35,978 nt of DNA, taken from NCBI GenBank assembly GCA_903877125.1, contig CAIRCM010000131.1, positions 1 to 35,978 on the forward strand, given 5' to 3'. The position numbers were made by a program, and so were the translations under genes. Source of the DNA: an uncultured Acetobacteraceae bacterium. GTDB taxonomy: Bacteria; Pseudomonadota; Alphaproteobacteria; Acetobacterales; Acetobacteraceae. Positions 8,604 to 17,818 of the stretch are shown here, piece by piece; within the stretch, counting starts at the first letter, position 1, and every line of letters begins with the position of its first letter. The notes beneath the pieces were generated by a model. The model saw only the letters and a program-made list of their open reading frames with translations. It searched no databases and was not told where the DNA came from.

Positions 8604-10045
8604 GCGGCCTTCGCCATGGCAACGGGGTCGATCAGGGGGAACACCTTGCTCGGATTCAACAACCAATCCGGATCGAACGCGGATTTGATCGCCCGTTGCT
8701 GCGCCAACTCGTGCGGCGCGAACTGCACCGGCATCAGGTCCCGCTTCTCAACACCCACACCATGTTCCCCGGTCAGGCAACCGCCGACCTCCACGCAGAG
8801 CTTGAGGATATCGGCGCCGAACATCTCAGCCTTCTGGAAACTGGCGGGGTCGTTGGCGTCGAACATGATCAGCGGATGCAGATTGCCGTCGCCGGCATGG
8901 AAGATATTGGCGACCTTCAGTCCGTAGCTGTCGGACATTTCGCCAATTCGGCGCAGCACTTCCGGCAGGCGGGACGTCGGGATCGTGCCGTCCATGCACA
9001 GGTAATCCGGGCTGATCCGCCCGATCGCGCCGAACGCGCCCTTGCGCCCTTTCCAGATGGCGGCGGACTCTTCCGCGGATTGGGATACCTTCAGGCTGAT
9101 CGGATCGAATCGCTGGCAGATCGCCTTCAATTGCTCCAACAGATCGTCCTGCTCGGCGACGCTGCCCTCGACCTCGATGATCAGCATGGCCTCCGCGTCC
9201 AGCGGATAGCCGGCATGGGCAAATGCCTCGCAGGCGTGGATCGCCGGCCGGTCCATGAATTCCAGCGCGACCGGAATGATCCCGGATGCGATGATCGCGT
9301 CCACGCACCGCCCAGCGATTTCGTTCGAGGTGAAGGCCGCCAGCATGGCCCGCGCCCCCTCGGGCGAACGGAGAATACGCACGGTGACTTCCGTCACAAC
9401 GGCGAGCATGCCCTCGCTGCCGGTCAACAAACCAAGCCAGTCGTAGCCGGCGGCGTCGAGGTGTTCGCCGCCGATGTCAAGAATTTCCCCGTCGATGGTG
9501 ACGATCTTCAAGCCGAGGAGATTGTTGGCGGTGACCCCGTACTTCAGGCAGTGCGCCCCGCCCGAATTCATGTTGACGTTGCCGCCGATCATGCAGGCAA
9601 GCTGCGACGACGGGTCGGGCGCGTAGAAGAACCCATCGGCTGCGACGGCGTTGGTAATGCCGATATTGGTCACGCCGGCCTGCACGGTGGCCACGCGGTC
9701 CGGATAGTTGATGTCCAGGATGCGGTTCATCTTCATCATGCCGACGACGACCGCGTCCTCCATCGGCAACGCCCCGCCGGATAATGACGTGCCTGCACCG
9801 CGCGGGACGACCCGCACGCCATTCTGATGGCAGAACCGCAGCACCGCGGCGACCTGTTCGGTGGTTTCCGGCAGCGCGACGGCCAGCGGCATCTGCCGAT
9901 AGGCCGAAAGACCGTCAGTTTCATATGGCTTGAGGCGGGTTTCGTCGCTGATCAGGCTGGTTGACGGCACAATATCGCTCAGGCCGGCGACGATGGCGTC
10001 GCGGCGGGCCAGGGTTTCTGGCTTGGGGTCAGGCAGGCGGATCAT
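8600..10045 (-). CDS. glcD: Glycolate oxidase catalytic subunit GlcD
   Basis: A 481-residue FAD-linked oxidase, the larger flavin subunit of the glycolate oxidase complex. The N-terminal FAD-binding loop PRGAGTSLSGG lies at 81-91. Further on are the NSGGAHCLKYGVT segment, the HAGDGNLHP motif of the substrate domain, and GEHGVGVEKRDLM near the C-terminus; together these are diagnostic for GlcD and D-lactate dehydrogenase relatives. The co-encoded GlcE and GlcF decide for glycolate oxidase. The ATG at 10045 has GAGGGAGA about 8 bases upstream. It is the first gene of a four-overlap operon (glcD, glcE, small membrane protein, glcF, TPR protein); no GlcC-type regulator is present here. Confidence 0.92.
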   Translation of the reverse strand: MIRLPDPKPETLARRDAIVAGLSDIVPSTSLISDETRLKPYETDGLSAYRQMPLAVALPETTEQVAAVLRFCHQNGVRVVPRGAGTSLSGGALPMEDAVVVGMMKMNRILDINYPDRVATVQAGVTNIGITNAVAADGFFYAPDPSSQLACMIGGNVNMNSGGAHCLKYGVTANNLLGLKIVTIDGEILDIGGEHLDAAGYDWLGLLTGSEGMLAVVTEVTVRILRSPEGARAMLAAFTSNEIAGRCVDAIIASGIIPVALEFMDRPAIHACEAFAHAGYPLDAEAMLIIEVEGSVAEQDDLLEQLKAICQRFDPISLKVSQSAEESAAIWKGRKGAFGAIGRISPDYLCMDGTIPTSRLPEVLRRIGEMSDSYGLKVANIFHAGDGNLHPLIMFDANDPASFQKAEMFGADILKLCVEVGGCLTGEHGVGVEKRDLMPVQFAPHELAQQRAIKSAFDPDWLLNPSKVFPLIDPVAMAKAA

Positions 10046-10080
10046 CGCGGTTCTCCCTCTCGCCAGAAGATGGCGTCTGG

Positions 10081-10106
10081 ATGGCGGCGGAGCAACCGCC
10101 ATTTTT
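10081..10106 (+). terminator. Hairpin with U-tract on the antisense strand upstream of glcD
   Basis: A 7-bp perfect stem (10081-10087 with 10096-10102) is followed by TTTTT on the plus strand, the form of an intrinsic terminator. The genes on both sides run on the minus strand, and on that strand no U-tract follows. If functional it would stop plus-strand (antisense) transcription leaving the glcD leader. It could also be a chance structure. Confidence 0.3.
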
Positions 10107-10124
10107 ACCCCGGGCTCGCGGCGA

Positions 10125-11645
10125 TCAGTTCGGCTTCTGCCCAGTCTCCCGATTGAACCGAATAAGGTCTCCCTCCAAGGCCCATTGCAGCCGAGCCTTC
10201 ATGCTTGTCCCCAGGAACGCGGCGCAACTGCCGGTCGCTTCGGACGCCGGGTTGGCGCCGCCGCATTCCCTGACGGGGCGCCACGCGACCGGATCGGCCC
10301 AGAAGCTCGCGCCTTCCACAAACGCGTATTCCAGCGTGTTGCGCTCCAGTCCGACCAGCGCATTCCAATCCAGTCCATAGGTCTCCACCGCGCGCTGCAA
10401 TTCATGCGTGCGATCGATCCGTTCGATCCCCTCATCGTCGGTCGAAAGAACCACCGGCACGCCATAGTTCCGGTAAACCGGGAACGGGTGGTCGGCACCC
10501 TTCACACCCAGGATTTGCGCGTTGCTCGTCAGGTTCACCTCCACCGCGACCCGGCGCTGCGCCATTTCCTTCAGCAGCGAAAACGGATTCTCCTCATACA
10601 TCACGTCCACTCCGTGACCGATGCGCCTGGCGTGCCCAAGTTCGACCGCCTGACGAATGTGGAACAACAGCTCCTCCGGGCGCACCAATCCCATCGTCAA
10701 CTCGCCCGCATGCAACGAGATATTGGTCGCAGGCAAACGCCCATGCAGATAGTCCAGCATATGCATCTGGTCGGTATAGTTCGCGAGCGCTTTCGGATCG
10801 TCCTCCGGCGCGACGTAGTCGAGGCCCACGACCCGCGAGTCCGCTTGTTGCAGCAGCCCGCCGAACATCGTCTGGGTGAACACGCGCGCCGCGCTGCCGG
10901 TGCGGCTGACCTGCTGGAGCCACCGGACCGTCACGCCGCAGCCGGGATGCGCGTCCTTTGTGCCGCACTGCATCACCGCCCGCATCCGCTGCTCGACAGC
11001 GTCGATTTCAGGCGTTGCCGCCTTCACCAGATCGGCCAGCCCGGCGGCATTCAGGGCGGCCTCGAACGCGGCGGGATCGCCGGTCCAGGGATGGTCCTTC
11101 GCCACCGTATCCGCGAGGTTCCCCAGTTGAGCGGACTGGAATGTGATCATCAGCTCGATGTAACGCATGCGCTGGCGTCCGGCGCGATCGGCGACCTCGG
11201 CCGCCAGATCGCCGGCTGAGGCGGCGCCACCGAACAGGCCGAAGGCGGCGAAGAAATGGTCATGGCCACTGTTTCCGCTCGTCGGCACGAAGTCCCGCAT
11301 CGACCAGGCATCGACCAGCGCGTTGTTCAGCTTGGCGTCGGTCAATGCATCCCTAAGGGGACGGTTCGGCGCCGTGCAGGGTGGTGTCCAAACCACGGCG
11401 CCCGTCGCCGGGTTCACGCAACGGTCCGCCGCCGCGCCGGCACGAATGATGGCCTCCGCATAGGCGGCGCCGCTCAGGTGGTTATGCAGATCGCCACCCT
11501 TGGGCATGCGATACAGAAACGCTCGCAGCAGGGGTGGCGCCTTTCTCGCCGCCGCAAACGCATCGGCCGCCGGTGCGCTGTTGGCCGGCGGCGCTGCGAG
11601 TGCCAGCAGCACAGTGGCGACAATCGCCGATCCGACCTTGGACAT
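10125..11645 (-). CDS. Secreted adenosine deaminase-family hydrolase
   Basis: A 506-residue metal-dependent deaminase of the adenosine/AMP deaminase superfamily, close in layout to the secreted ADGF type. It should hydrolyse a purine nucleoside such as adenosine to inosine plus ammonia. A Sec signal peptide spans about 1-23 (VGSAIVATVLLALAAPPANSA). The zinc and catalytic residues are all present: H54 and H56 in GDLHNHLSGA, H312 and E315 in LHAGELT, H344 in RIGHGVDV, and D403-D404 in STDDEG. An insertion with paired cysteines (about 76-90 and 227-236) fits a disulfide-bonded periplasmic or extracellular enzyme. The ATG at 11645 has GGGAGAGG just upstream. It lies 79 bases before glcD on the same strand but has no obvious link to glycolate. 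Exact substrate is unproven. Confidence 0.85.
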   Translation of the reverse strand: MSKVGSAIVATVLLALAAPPANSAPAADAFAAARKAPPLLRAFLYRMPKGGDLHNHLSGAAYAEAIIRAGAAADRCVNPATGAVVWTPPCTAPNRPLRDALTDAKLNNALVDAWSMRDFVPTSGNSGHDHFFAAFGLFGGAASAGDLAAEVADRAGRQRMRYIELMITFQSAQLGNLADTVAKDHPWTGDPAAFEAALNAAGLADLVKAATPEIDAVEQRMRAVMQCGTKDAHPGCGVTVRWLQQVSRTGSAARVFTQTMFGGLLQQADSRVVGLDYVAPEDDPKALANYTDQMHMLDYLHGRLPATNISLHAGELTMGLVRPEELLFHIRQAVELGHARRIGHGVDVMYEENPFSLLKEMAQRRVAVEVNLTSNAQILGVKGADHPFPVYRNYGVPVVLSTDDEGIERIDRTHELQRAVETYGLDWNALVGLERNTLEYAFVEGASFWADPVAWRPVRECGGANPASEATGSCAAFLGTSMKARLQWALEGDLIRFNRETGQKPN

Positions 11646-11685
11646 GACCTCTCCCATTTGGTTTGGCGCCCAGCGCGAGAGCACC

Positions 11686-12654
11686 TTATACGATTTGATT
11701 CTGCAATACACTTTCACCGCGCCAAAGACGTTCCAGGTTGTCCAGCAGGATCGCGTTGACGTTCTTTTCGTACTGCGTGGTTTCGCCACCGGTATGCGGC
11801 GTGATCAGCACGTTCGGCATCGCCCAAAGCGGACACGTTGCCTCCGGCGGTTCGGGATCGGTGCAATCCAGCGCCGCGCCGGCAATCATACCGGCTTGGA
11901 GTGCCGCAATCAGCGCCGCTTCATCCACGCAACCACCGCGCGCGACGTTCACCAGATAGGCCGATTCGCGCATTTTCCTCAGTGCTACGGCGTCGATCAC
12001 ATGCTTTGTCTCCGGCGTCAGCGGGCAGGTCAGCGCCACGAAATCCGCCCGCGGCAAATGCGCCCCCAGTTCGGACAGCGCGTGCACGCTGTCGGCATCC
12101 CCCGATCCGGCTGCAGGATCGCGCCGGAACCCGATCACCGTCATGTCGAACGCCTTGGCCAGCCGGGCCAGGCGCCCACCAATGCGCCCGAGGCCAACGA
12201 CAATCAGCGTCTTGCCCCCAAGCTCGTCCTCCCGCTGGGTCAGATCGCCGATCATGCCGCGCCAGACACGCCGGGCCTGATTGTCGCGTGCCTCCGGCAG
12301 CCGGCGGGCCAGAGCGAGAATAAGACCGATCGCATGTTCGGCGACCGCCCGGGCATTCACCCCGGCCGCGCTGGCCAACCGGATGCCGGCCGCCGCCAGA
12401 GCCACCTTGTCGTACTGGTCGGTGCCCGAGCTGATGGATTGAATGAACGAAAGCCTCGTCGCCGATTGGATCAGACCATTGTGCCACATCCCGGACGCCA
12501 CGATCACATCGGCTTCCGCGGCGCGCCGGTCCAACTCGGCGCGATCCCGCACCTCGAAACTCGCGATCCCGGTGTTCAGCGTGTCCCAGCACGCTTTCAT
12601 CTGGTAGGCGGCATGGGCAAAGCAGATGCTGAGTTGGTCGCGGGGCGGGATCAT
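11686..12654 (-). CDS. D-isomer-specific 2-hydroxyacid dehydrogenase
   Basis: A 322-residue NAD(P)-dependent dehydrogenase interconverting 2-keto acids and D-2-hydroxy acids (glyoxylate/hydroxypyruvate reductase-like). The Rossmann loop GLGRIG lies at 154-159. The catalytic triad of the family is intact: R239 in VNVARGG, E268 in DPEPPE, and H287 in TPHTGG. There is no ACT or other regulatory domain, so it is not full-length SerA. AGAAAGGAAC lies about 9 bases before the ATG. It is divergent from the aminotransferase-led operon across a 97-base gap. It lies about 40 bases upstream of the adenosine deaminase gene on the same strand, possibly co-transcribed with it. Glyoxylate made by GlcDEF would be a plausible substrate, but this is inference. 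Confidence 0.88.
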   Translation of the reverse strand: MIPPRDQLSICFAHAAYQMKACWDTLNTGIASFEVRDRAELDRRAAEADVIVASGMWHNGLIQSATRLSFIQSISSGTDQYDKVALAAAGIRLASAAGVNARAVAEHAIGLILALARRLPEARDNQARRVWRGMIGDLTQREDELGGKTLIVVGLGRIGGRLARLAKAFDMTVIGFRRDPAAGSGDADSVHALSELGAHLPRADFVALTCPLTPETKHVIDAVALRKMRESAYLVNVARGGCVDEAALIAALQAGMIAGAALDCTDPEPPEATCPLWAMPNVLITPHTGGETTQYEKNVNAILLDNLERLWRGESVLQNQIV

Positions 12655-12751
12655 AAGCGGGTTCCTTTCTGGTGCACCCAGTGTGGGGCAGTTTCCCGTA
12701 CGCGCGAAAGTGGCTTAACCTCCGCAGCAATCATACCAGAGGAAACCGGCC

Positions 12752-13984
12752 ATGGACGCGGTGAATTTCGACTTCGGCAAGCTTTACAGCGACGGTCTCC
12801 CGGACCCTGCCGCCAAATGGGCGCCATTCCCGCCCTACTATTTTGTCGGCGGTAATAACGACCCCGAGGAAATCCCCATCGAGGGGCTGATCGAAGCCGC
12901 CGCGTCCGTCCTGCGCCGGGAAGGCTCCAAGCTCGCGATCTACAATCTCGGCCTCGGCCCGCAGGGCTACCCCGGCCTGCGCCAGTTCGTCGCCGACAAG
13001 GCCAACCGCCATCGCGGCTTCAAGATCGGCATCGACGACATCCTGATCACCACCGGATCCGGCCAGGGCCTCGACATGATCAGCAAGCTGCTGGTCAATC
13101 CCGGCGATGTCGTGCTGTGCGAAGAATATTGCTACCAGGGCGCGATCAACCGCTTCCGCAAGATCGGCGCGAAGGTCGAGGGCATGAAGCTCGATCAAGA
13201 CGGCATCGTGATCGACGCGCTGGCCGAGCAACTGGCGGCGATGAGGGCCAAGGGCGTGCAGCCCAAGTTCATCTATACGATCCCGACGATTCAGAACCCC
13301 ACCGCCTCCATCCTCCCACTCGACCGACGCCACGCGCTGATCGCCCTCGCTCGGCAATACAACGTCGCGATTTTCGAGGACGAATGCTACGCTGATTTGT
13401 TGTGGGAGGGGATCGAAGCGCCGCCCGCCCTCTACGCGCTCGACCCCGGCTGCGTCATCCACCTTGGCTCCTTCTCCAAATCTCTCGCCCCCGCGCTGCG
13501 GCTTGGCTACATCGTCGCGGAGTGGGAAATCATGCGCCGCCTGCTGCCCCTGAAGGGCGACAGCGGCACCGGCGCCTTGGATCAGATGGTGGTCGCCGAA
13601 TACTTCTCGAAGAACTTCGACAAACACCTGAACCACCTCAACGGCGTCCTGCACGACAAGCTGAAATGCATGGTCGAGGCCGTGCACCGCGAATTCGGCA
13701 CTGCCGCCGAGTGTTGGGCACCGAAGGGCGGCATCTTCCTTTGGATCAAACTGCCGGACGGGATCGACACCCGCAAGCTCCTGAAACCGGCCGCCGCGCG
13801 TGGCATTGTGTTCAACGAAGGACCGGCCTGGGCCGTCAGCCCGGACAATTCCACGTCCCATCTGCGGCTCTGCTTCGCGATGCCCAGCAAAAAGGTCATC
13901 GAGGAAGGCGTCGCCGCCTTTGCCCAGGTTTGCTATGAGGAAACCGGCATTCCCGTGCGAAGCGCCAACGTTCAACGCGGCTGA
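12752..13984 (+). CDS. PLP-dependent aminotransferase class I/II (2-aminoadipate-transaminase-like)
   Basis: A 410-residue fold-type I aminotransferase related to LysN/2-aminoadipate transaminases and to the catalytic domain of MocR regulators, but without their DNA-binding domain. PLP-site residues are visible: the phosphate-binding region TTGSGQGLD (101-109), N182 in PTIQNPTAS, D210 in FEDECYADL, and the Schiff-base lysine K243 in GSFSKSLAPALRLGY. The last segment also holds the arginine that contacts PLP phosphate. The reaction is amino-group transfer between an amino acid and a 2-oxo acid; the specific amino donor is unknown. The ATG follows GAGGAAA. It opens a ten-gene plus-strand run, with 17 bases to the next gene, so it probably deaminates the first substrate of that pathway. 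Confidence 0.86.
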   Translation: MDAVNFDFGKLYSDGLPDPAAKWAPFPPYYFVGGNNDPEEIPIEGLIEAAASVLRREGSKLAIYNLGLGPQGYPGLRQFVADKANRHRGFKIGIDDILITTGSGQGLDMISKLLVNPGDVVLCEEYCYQGAINRFRKIGAKVEGMKLDQDGIVIDALAEQLAAMRAKGVQPKFIYTIPTIQNPTASILPLDRRHALIALARQYNVAIFEDECYADLLWEGIEAPPALYALDPGCVIHLGSFSKSLAPALRLGYIVAEWEIMRRLLPLKGDSGTGALDQMVVAEYFSKNFDKHLNHLNGVLHDKLKCMVEAVHREFGTAAECWAPKGGIFLWIKLPDGIDTRKLLKPAAARGIVFNEGPAWAVSPDNSTSHLRLCFAMPSKKVIEEGVAAFAQVCYEETGIPVRSANVQRG

Positions 13985-14001
13985 CAGAAGGAGTTCGTCG
14001 G

Positions 14002-14886
14002 ATGATGAACGCAATGAAAGGCAACAATGGTCCCCGCTACCGCCACGTCGTGGATGAATCCGCGCCGTACGAGACCATCGCCGTCGACAAGCTGACCCCG
14101 ATCATCGGTGCGGAAATCGGCGGCGTCGATCTTTCCGGGTCGATCTCCAACCGGCAGATGGACGAAATCCATCGCGCGCTGGCGGAGAACTCGGTCATTT
14201 TCTTCCGCGATCAGCATCTGTCGCCCGAACAGCATCTGGCTTTCGGCCGCAATTTCGGGGACCTCCACGTCCATCCCGCGGCGCCGCACGCGCCGGGGCT
14301 GGAAGAGTTGATGATCATCCACGCCGACAAGGACAGCCCCCGTGCCAACGGTGAAGGTTGGCACAGCGATGTGTCCTGCGATCCGGAACCGCCGATGGGC
14401 TCGATCCTGTATATCAAGACCTGCCCGCCGAAAGGTGGCGACACGCTCTTCGCCAGCATGTACGCGGCCTATGAGGCCTTGTCGGACCGCATGAAAGCCT
14501 ATCTGGATGGCATGATCGCGGTCCACGACGGGGAAGAAACCTATCGCGGCACCTATAAGAACGTGGGGATGGCCGACAAGCCAGTCTACCCCCGAGCGGA
14601 GCATCCGGTCGTGCGCACCCACCCGGTGACCGGCAGGAAGGCGCTCTACGTCAACCGTGGCTTCACCCGCAATTTGGTCGGCGTGCCGCCCGACGAAAGC
14701 TACGCCATTCTCAACTATCTGTTCACCCATTCGGAAAGCCCATTGTTCCAATGCCGCTTCCGCTGGACCGAGAATGCGGTTGCCTTCTGGGATAATCGTT
14801 GCGTTCAGCACCGCGCGATGTGGGACTACTGGCCGCATACACGATCCGGCTTTCGCGTGACCGTCGCGGGCGACAAGCCCTACTGA
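14002..14886 (+). CDS. TauD/TfdA-family 2-oxoglutarate-dependent dioxygenase
   Basis: A 294-residue Fe(II)/2-oxoglutarate dioxygenase. The facial triad is clear: H121 and D123 in [13 protein letters not shown], and H270 in [13 protein letters not shown]. Arginines R281 and R285 in the same segment are candidates for the 2-oxoglutarate carboxylate contact. TauD hydroxylates the carbon bearing the sulfonate of taurine, releasing sulfite and an aldehyde. Relatives attack phenoxyacetates, alkyl sulfates and other acids, so the family alone does not fix the substrate. Here the gene lies in one operon with sulfur-oxidation genes, which makes release of an inorganic sulfur species attractive but unproven. 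The start at 14002 follows AGAAGGAG; a second Met codon follows directly. Confidence 0.87.
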   Translation: MMNAMKGNNGPRYRHVVDESAPYETIAVDKLTPIIGAEIGGVDLSGSISNRQMDEIHRALAENSVIFFRDQHLSPEQHLAFGRNFGDLHVHPAAPHAPGLEELMIIHADKDSPRANGEGWHSDVSCDPEPPMGSILYIKTCPPKGGDTLFASMYAAYEALSDRMKAYLDGMIAVHDGEETYRGTYKNVGMADKPVYPRAEHPVVRTHPVTGRKALYVNRGFTRNLVGVPPDESYAILNYLFTHSESPLFQCRFRWTENAVAFWDNRCVQHRAMWDYWPHTRSGFRVTVAGDKPY

Positions 14887-14918
14887 TCGCGCCACCGCCG
14901 CCGTTGGGGAGAATGAAG

Positions 14919-15398
14919 ATGGCAAAACTGAAACTCAGCATCAACGGCACGGCGCACGATGTCGACGTCGATCCCGATACGCCCTTGCTGTGGGTCATCC
15001 GCGAGTGGGTCGGTCTGACCGGCACCAAATACGGTTGCGGCATCGCCCAATGCGGCGCCTGCACCGTGCACCTGGATGGCGCCGCCACAAGGTCCTGCCA
15101 AATCCCCGCCGGTTCGGTCGGAGAAGCCAAAATCACCACGATCGAGGGTCTTTCGCCGGACGGCATGAGCCACCCGATCCAGGTCGCCTGGTTGCAACAT
15201 GACGTGCCGCAATGCGGCTACTGCCAGTCCGGCCAGATCATGGCCTCGGCCGCGCTGCTGGCGGCCAAGCCGCATCCGACGGACGCCGATATCGCCGACA
15301 TGGTCACGAATATCTGTCGATGTGGAACCTACCAGCGGATCAAGGCGGCGATCCACACCGCGGCGGAACTCACCGTTCCCGCCACTGGCAAAGCGTAG
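14919..15398 (+). CDS. (2Fe-2S) subunit of a molybdenum hydroxylase (IorA-like)
   Basis: A 159-residue small subunit of the xanthine dehydrogenase / isoquinoline 1-oxidoreductase family. It carries two 2Fe-2S clusters that take electrons from the molybdenum centre. The N-terminal plant-ferredoxin-type cluster uses C40, C45, C48 and C60 ([15 protein letters not shown]). The C-terminal helical-bundle cluster uses C99, C102, C133 and C135 (QCGYCQSG and [10 protein letters not shown]). No FAD subunit is present, as in IorAB and other two-subunit enzymes that pass electrons to cytochrome c. The ATG at 14919 is preferred over the one at 14913 because the GGGGAG site would be too close to the latter. 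The molybdopterin subunit gene follows after 9 bases. Confidence 0.9.
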   Translation: MAKLKLSINGTAHDVDVDPDTPLLWVIREWVGLTGTKYGCGIAQCGACTVHLDGAATRSCQIPAGSVGEAKITTIEGLSPDGMSHPIQVAWLQHDVPQCGYCQSGQIMASAALLAAKPHPTDADIADMVTNICRCGTYQRIKAAIHTAAELTVPATGKA

Positions 15399-15407
15399 GA
15401 GCGGACC

Positions 15408-17561
15408 ATGGCACAGACACTCAGCCGCCGTTTCTTCCTTACCGCCTCGGCCGTGGCCGGCGGCGGTTTCTCCCTGGGCTGGTCGCTGCCAAAGGCCCAG
15501 GCCGCCGAAAATGCTCCCTTCGAACTCGGCATCTGGGCGACCATCGCCGCCGATGACACGGTCACGATCCGCATCGCTCGTTCCGAGATGGGGCAGGGGA
15601 CCATGACCGGCCTCGCCCAACTCGTCGCCGACGAACTCGATGCCGACTGGCGCTTCGTGAAGACCGAATTCGTCACGCCGGAAGCCAACCTCGCCGCCAA
15701 GCGCGCTTGGGGCGACATGTCGACCGGCGGCAGCCGTGGCATCCGAGCCTCGGTTGACTATGTGCGCAAGGGTGGCGCGGCGGCGCGGGCCATGCTGGTG
15801 CAGGCCGGGGCGGCGAAGTGGGGGGTGCCTGCTGGCGAATGTGTCACCGCGTTGAACGTTGTGACCCACACGCCCAGCGGCCGTCGCCTGCGCTACGGGG
15901 AACTCGCCGCTGACGCCGCCAAGCTCACCCCGCCGACCGATGTGAAGGTGAAAACCCCAGCGGAGTGGACGCTGATCGGACGAGGCGTCAAACGCCTCGA
16001 CACCGCCGAGAAGCTCAGCGGCAAGCTGACTTACGCCATCGACGTGCAATTGCCGAACATGCTGAACGCCGCGATCGCGCAGTGCCCGGTGTTCGGCGGC
16101 AAGCTGAAATCCTTCGACGCCGCCAAGATCCAGCAGATGCCGGGCGTGCGGCACGTCGTCGCGGTCGACGACAACGCCGTCGCCGTCGTCGCGGATAAAT
16201 GGTTTCAGGCCAAAACCGCTTTGGCCGCACTTCCGATCGTCTGGGACGAAGGCCCCAATGCCAAGGTCGACAGCCAACAGATCGACGCTCACCTCACCGC
16301 GGGCTTGGATGCCAAGGAAGCCGGTCTGGCGCAGGAACATGGCGACATCGTCGCCGGACTGGCCGGCGCGGCGACGAAGATCGAGGCGGTCTACAGCATG
16401 CCCTTCCAGCACCACGCCACGTTGGAACCGATGAACTGCACCGCCCAGTTCGCCGACGGCAAGGTGGAGGTCTGGGTGTCCAGCCAGAACGGCGATGCCT
16501 CCTTGGCCGCAGCAGCCGAAGCTGGCGGCGTCAAACTGGCTGACGTGAAGGTGCACAAGCACATCCTCGGCGGCGGGTTCGGTCGGCGCGGCCAGCAGGA
16601 TCCGGTGAAACAGGCGGTCATCATCGCCAAGCAGGTGCCCGGACGCCCAATCAAGCTAATCTGGACCCGCGAGGAGGACATGACCCATGGGTTCTACCGT
16701 CCCATCGCCAAAGCGAAGATGACGGCCGGCCTGGATGCGAACGGAAACCTGACGACCTTGCACGCCCGCCTGTCCGCGCAGTCCATCGCGGCATATCTGG
16801 CGCCGCAGCGCATGGAAAACGGGGTCGATATGATCGCGTTCCAGGGCTGGACCAAGGACGAGTTCGGCTACATGGCCATCCCCAACCTGCGGATCGACGA
16901 CGCCGTACGGAATACCCATGTGCCCGTCGGGTTCTGGCGCGGTGTGAACACCAACCAGAACGCGATTTTCATGGAATGCTTCATCGATGAGCTCGCGCAC
17001 GCCACCGGCAAAGACCCGCTGGATTTTCGTCGGTCCCTTATGACCAAAAACCCCAAGCATCTGGCCGTACTGAACGCGGTGGCTGAAAAAGCCGGCTGGG
17101 GCACGCCGCTGCCGAAGGGCGTTCATCGCGGCATCGCGCAGAATGCCGGGTTCGGCAGCTATGTCGCCGCGGTGGCCGAGGTTTCGGTGTCGCCGAAAGG
17201 TGAACTCGCGATCCATCGCATCGTCGCCGGCACTGATTGCGGCTACGCCGTCAACCCCGAACAGATCGCCGCGCAGGTGGAAGGTTCTTTCGTCTACGGC
17301 CTCAGTGCCCTGCTCACCAGTGAGATAACCATCGACAAGGGCCGCGTGGTTCAGACCAATTTCGACAGCTACGAGGTTATGAAACTCGCCGCCATGCCGA
17401 AGGTCGAAACGGTGATCGTGCCTTCCGGCGGGTTCTGGGGCGGGGTCGGCGAGCCAACCATCGCCGTGGCGCCGCCCGCGGTGCTGAACGCCATCTTCGC
17501 CGCGACCGGCAAGCGCGTCCGCACTTTGCCGCTCAGTCACCAGGATCTGTCGCACGCATGA
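15408..17561 (+). CDS. Molybdopterin-binding subunit of an IorB-like molybdenum hydroxylase
   Basis: A 717-residue large subunit of an aldehyde/isoquinoline-type molybdenum hydroxylase. It begins with a Tat signal (SRRFFLTASAVAGGG, residues 6-20), so the IorAB dimer is folded in the cytoplasm and exported. Molybdopterin-contact segments include MGQGTMTGLAQLVADEL (about 63-79) and GGGFGRRGQQDP. The catalytic glutamate is E682 in GGVGEPTIA. Enzymes of this family insert water-derived oxygen next to a heteroatom of an N-heterocycle, or oxidise an aldehyde to an acid. The substrate is not readable. The stop overlaps the ATG of a small cytochrome c by four bases, making that protein a candidate electron acceptor. 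Confidence 0.88.
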   Translation: MAQTLSRRFFLTASAVAGGGFSLGWSLPKAQAAENAPFELGIWATIAADDTVTIRIARSEMGQGTMTGLAQLVADELDADWRFVKTEFVTPEANLAAKRAWGDMSTGGSRGIRASVDYVRKGGAAARAMLVQAGAAKWGVPAGECVTALNVVTHTPSGRRLRYGELAADAAKLTPPTDVKVKTPAEWTLIGRGVKRLDTAEKLSGKLTYAIDVQLPNMLNAAIAQCPVFGGKLKSFDAAKIQQMPGVRHVVAVDDNAVAVVADKWFQAKTALAALPIVWDEGPNAKVDSQQIDAHLTAGLDAKEAGLAQEHGDIVAGLAGAATKIEAVYSMPFQHHATLEPMNCTAQFADGKVEVWVSSQNGDASLAAAAEAGGVKLADVKVHKHILGGGFGRRGQQDPVKQAVIIAKQVPGRPIKLIWTREEDMTHGFYRPIAKAKMTAGLDANGNLTTLHARLSAQSIAAYLAPQRMENGVDMIAFQGWTKDEFGYMAIPNLRIDDAVRNTHVPVGFWRGVNTNQNAIFMECFIDELAHATGKDPLDFRRSLMTKNPKHLAVLNAVAEKAGWGTPLPKGVHRGIAQNAGFGSYVAAVAEVSVSPKGELAIHRIVAGTDCGYAVNPEQIAAQVEGSFVYGLSALLTSEITIDKGRVVQTNFDSYEVMKLAAMPKVETVIVPSGGFWGGVGEPTIAVAPPAVLNAIFAATGKRVRTLPLSHQDLSHA

Positions 17562-17818
17562 TCGCGCGCTTGACCCTGGCGGCGGTCCTGCTCTGCGCGG
17601 CAGCCCCGCCGCCGGGGGCGAGCAGTTGTTCCGGGTGCCACGGCCCGGCCGCTCAGCTGCCTGTTCTGGCCGGGCGTCCGGTGGCGGACACCGTCGCGGC
17701 GATGGACGCCTTCCGCGCTGGCACCAGACCCGCGACCGTGATGGACCGGATCGCCAAAGGCTTCACCCCGGCGGAGACCCAGGCCATCGCCGCCTGGTGG
17801 GCGGAGGCGACGCCATGA
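17558..17818 (+). CDS. Monohaem cytochrome c, FccA-like
   Basis: An 86-residue exported cytochrome with a signal peptide of about 21 residues and one haem site, CSGCH (C24, C27, H28). The likely axial Met is M62 in TVMDRIAKGFT. The segment LPVLAGRP plus RIAKGFTPAETQAIAAWWA resembles the cytochrome subunit of flavocytochrome c sulfide dehydrogenase (SoxE/FccA). The gene overlaps iorB upstream and the flavoprotein gene downstream by four bases each. It could therefore carry electrons from the Mo-hydroxylase, from FccB, or from both. The classical Allochromatium FccA is a larger dihaem protein; this is the short monohaem form. Confidence 0.82.
   Translation: MIARLTLAAVLLCAAAPPPGASSCSGCHGPAAQLPVLAGRPVADTVAAMDAFRAGTRPATVMDRIAKGFTPAETQAIAAWWAEATP

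Noticed and set aside
8604-8666. Longer glcE start within glcD
   Set aside because: The 21 extra residues lie wholly in glcD coding sequence, and the GTG at 8603 gives a standard 4-base overlap.
12671-12678. GGTGCACC palindrome between the dehydrogenase and aminotransferase genes
   Set aside because: Eight-base palindromes are common by chance at this base composition and no second copy was seen.
14880-16562. 560-codon minus-strand open frame over iorA and iorB
   Set aside because: Antisense shadow of high-GC coding sequence. The plus strand carries intact 2Fe-2S and molybdopterin motifs, while the minus translation has none.
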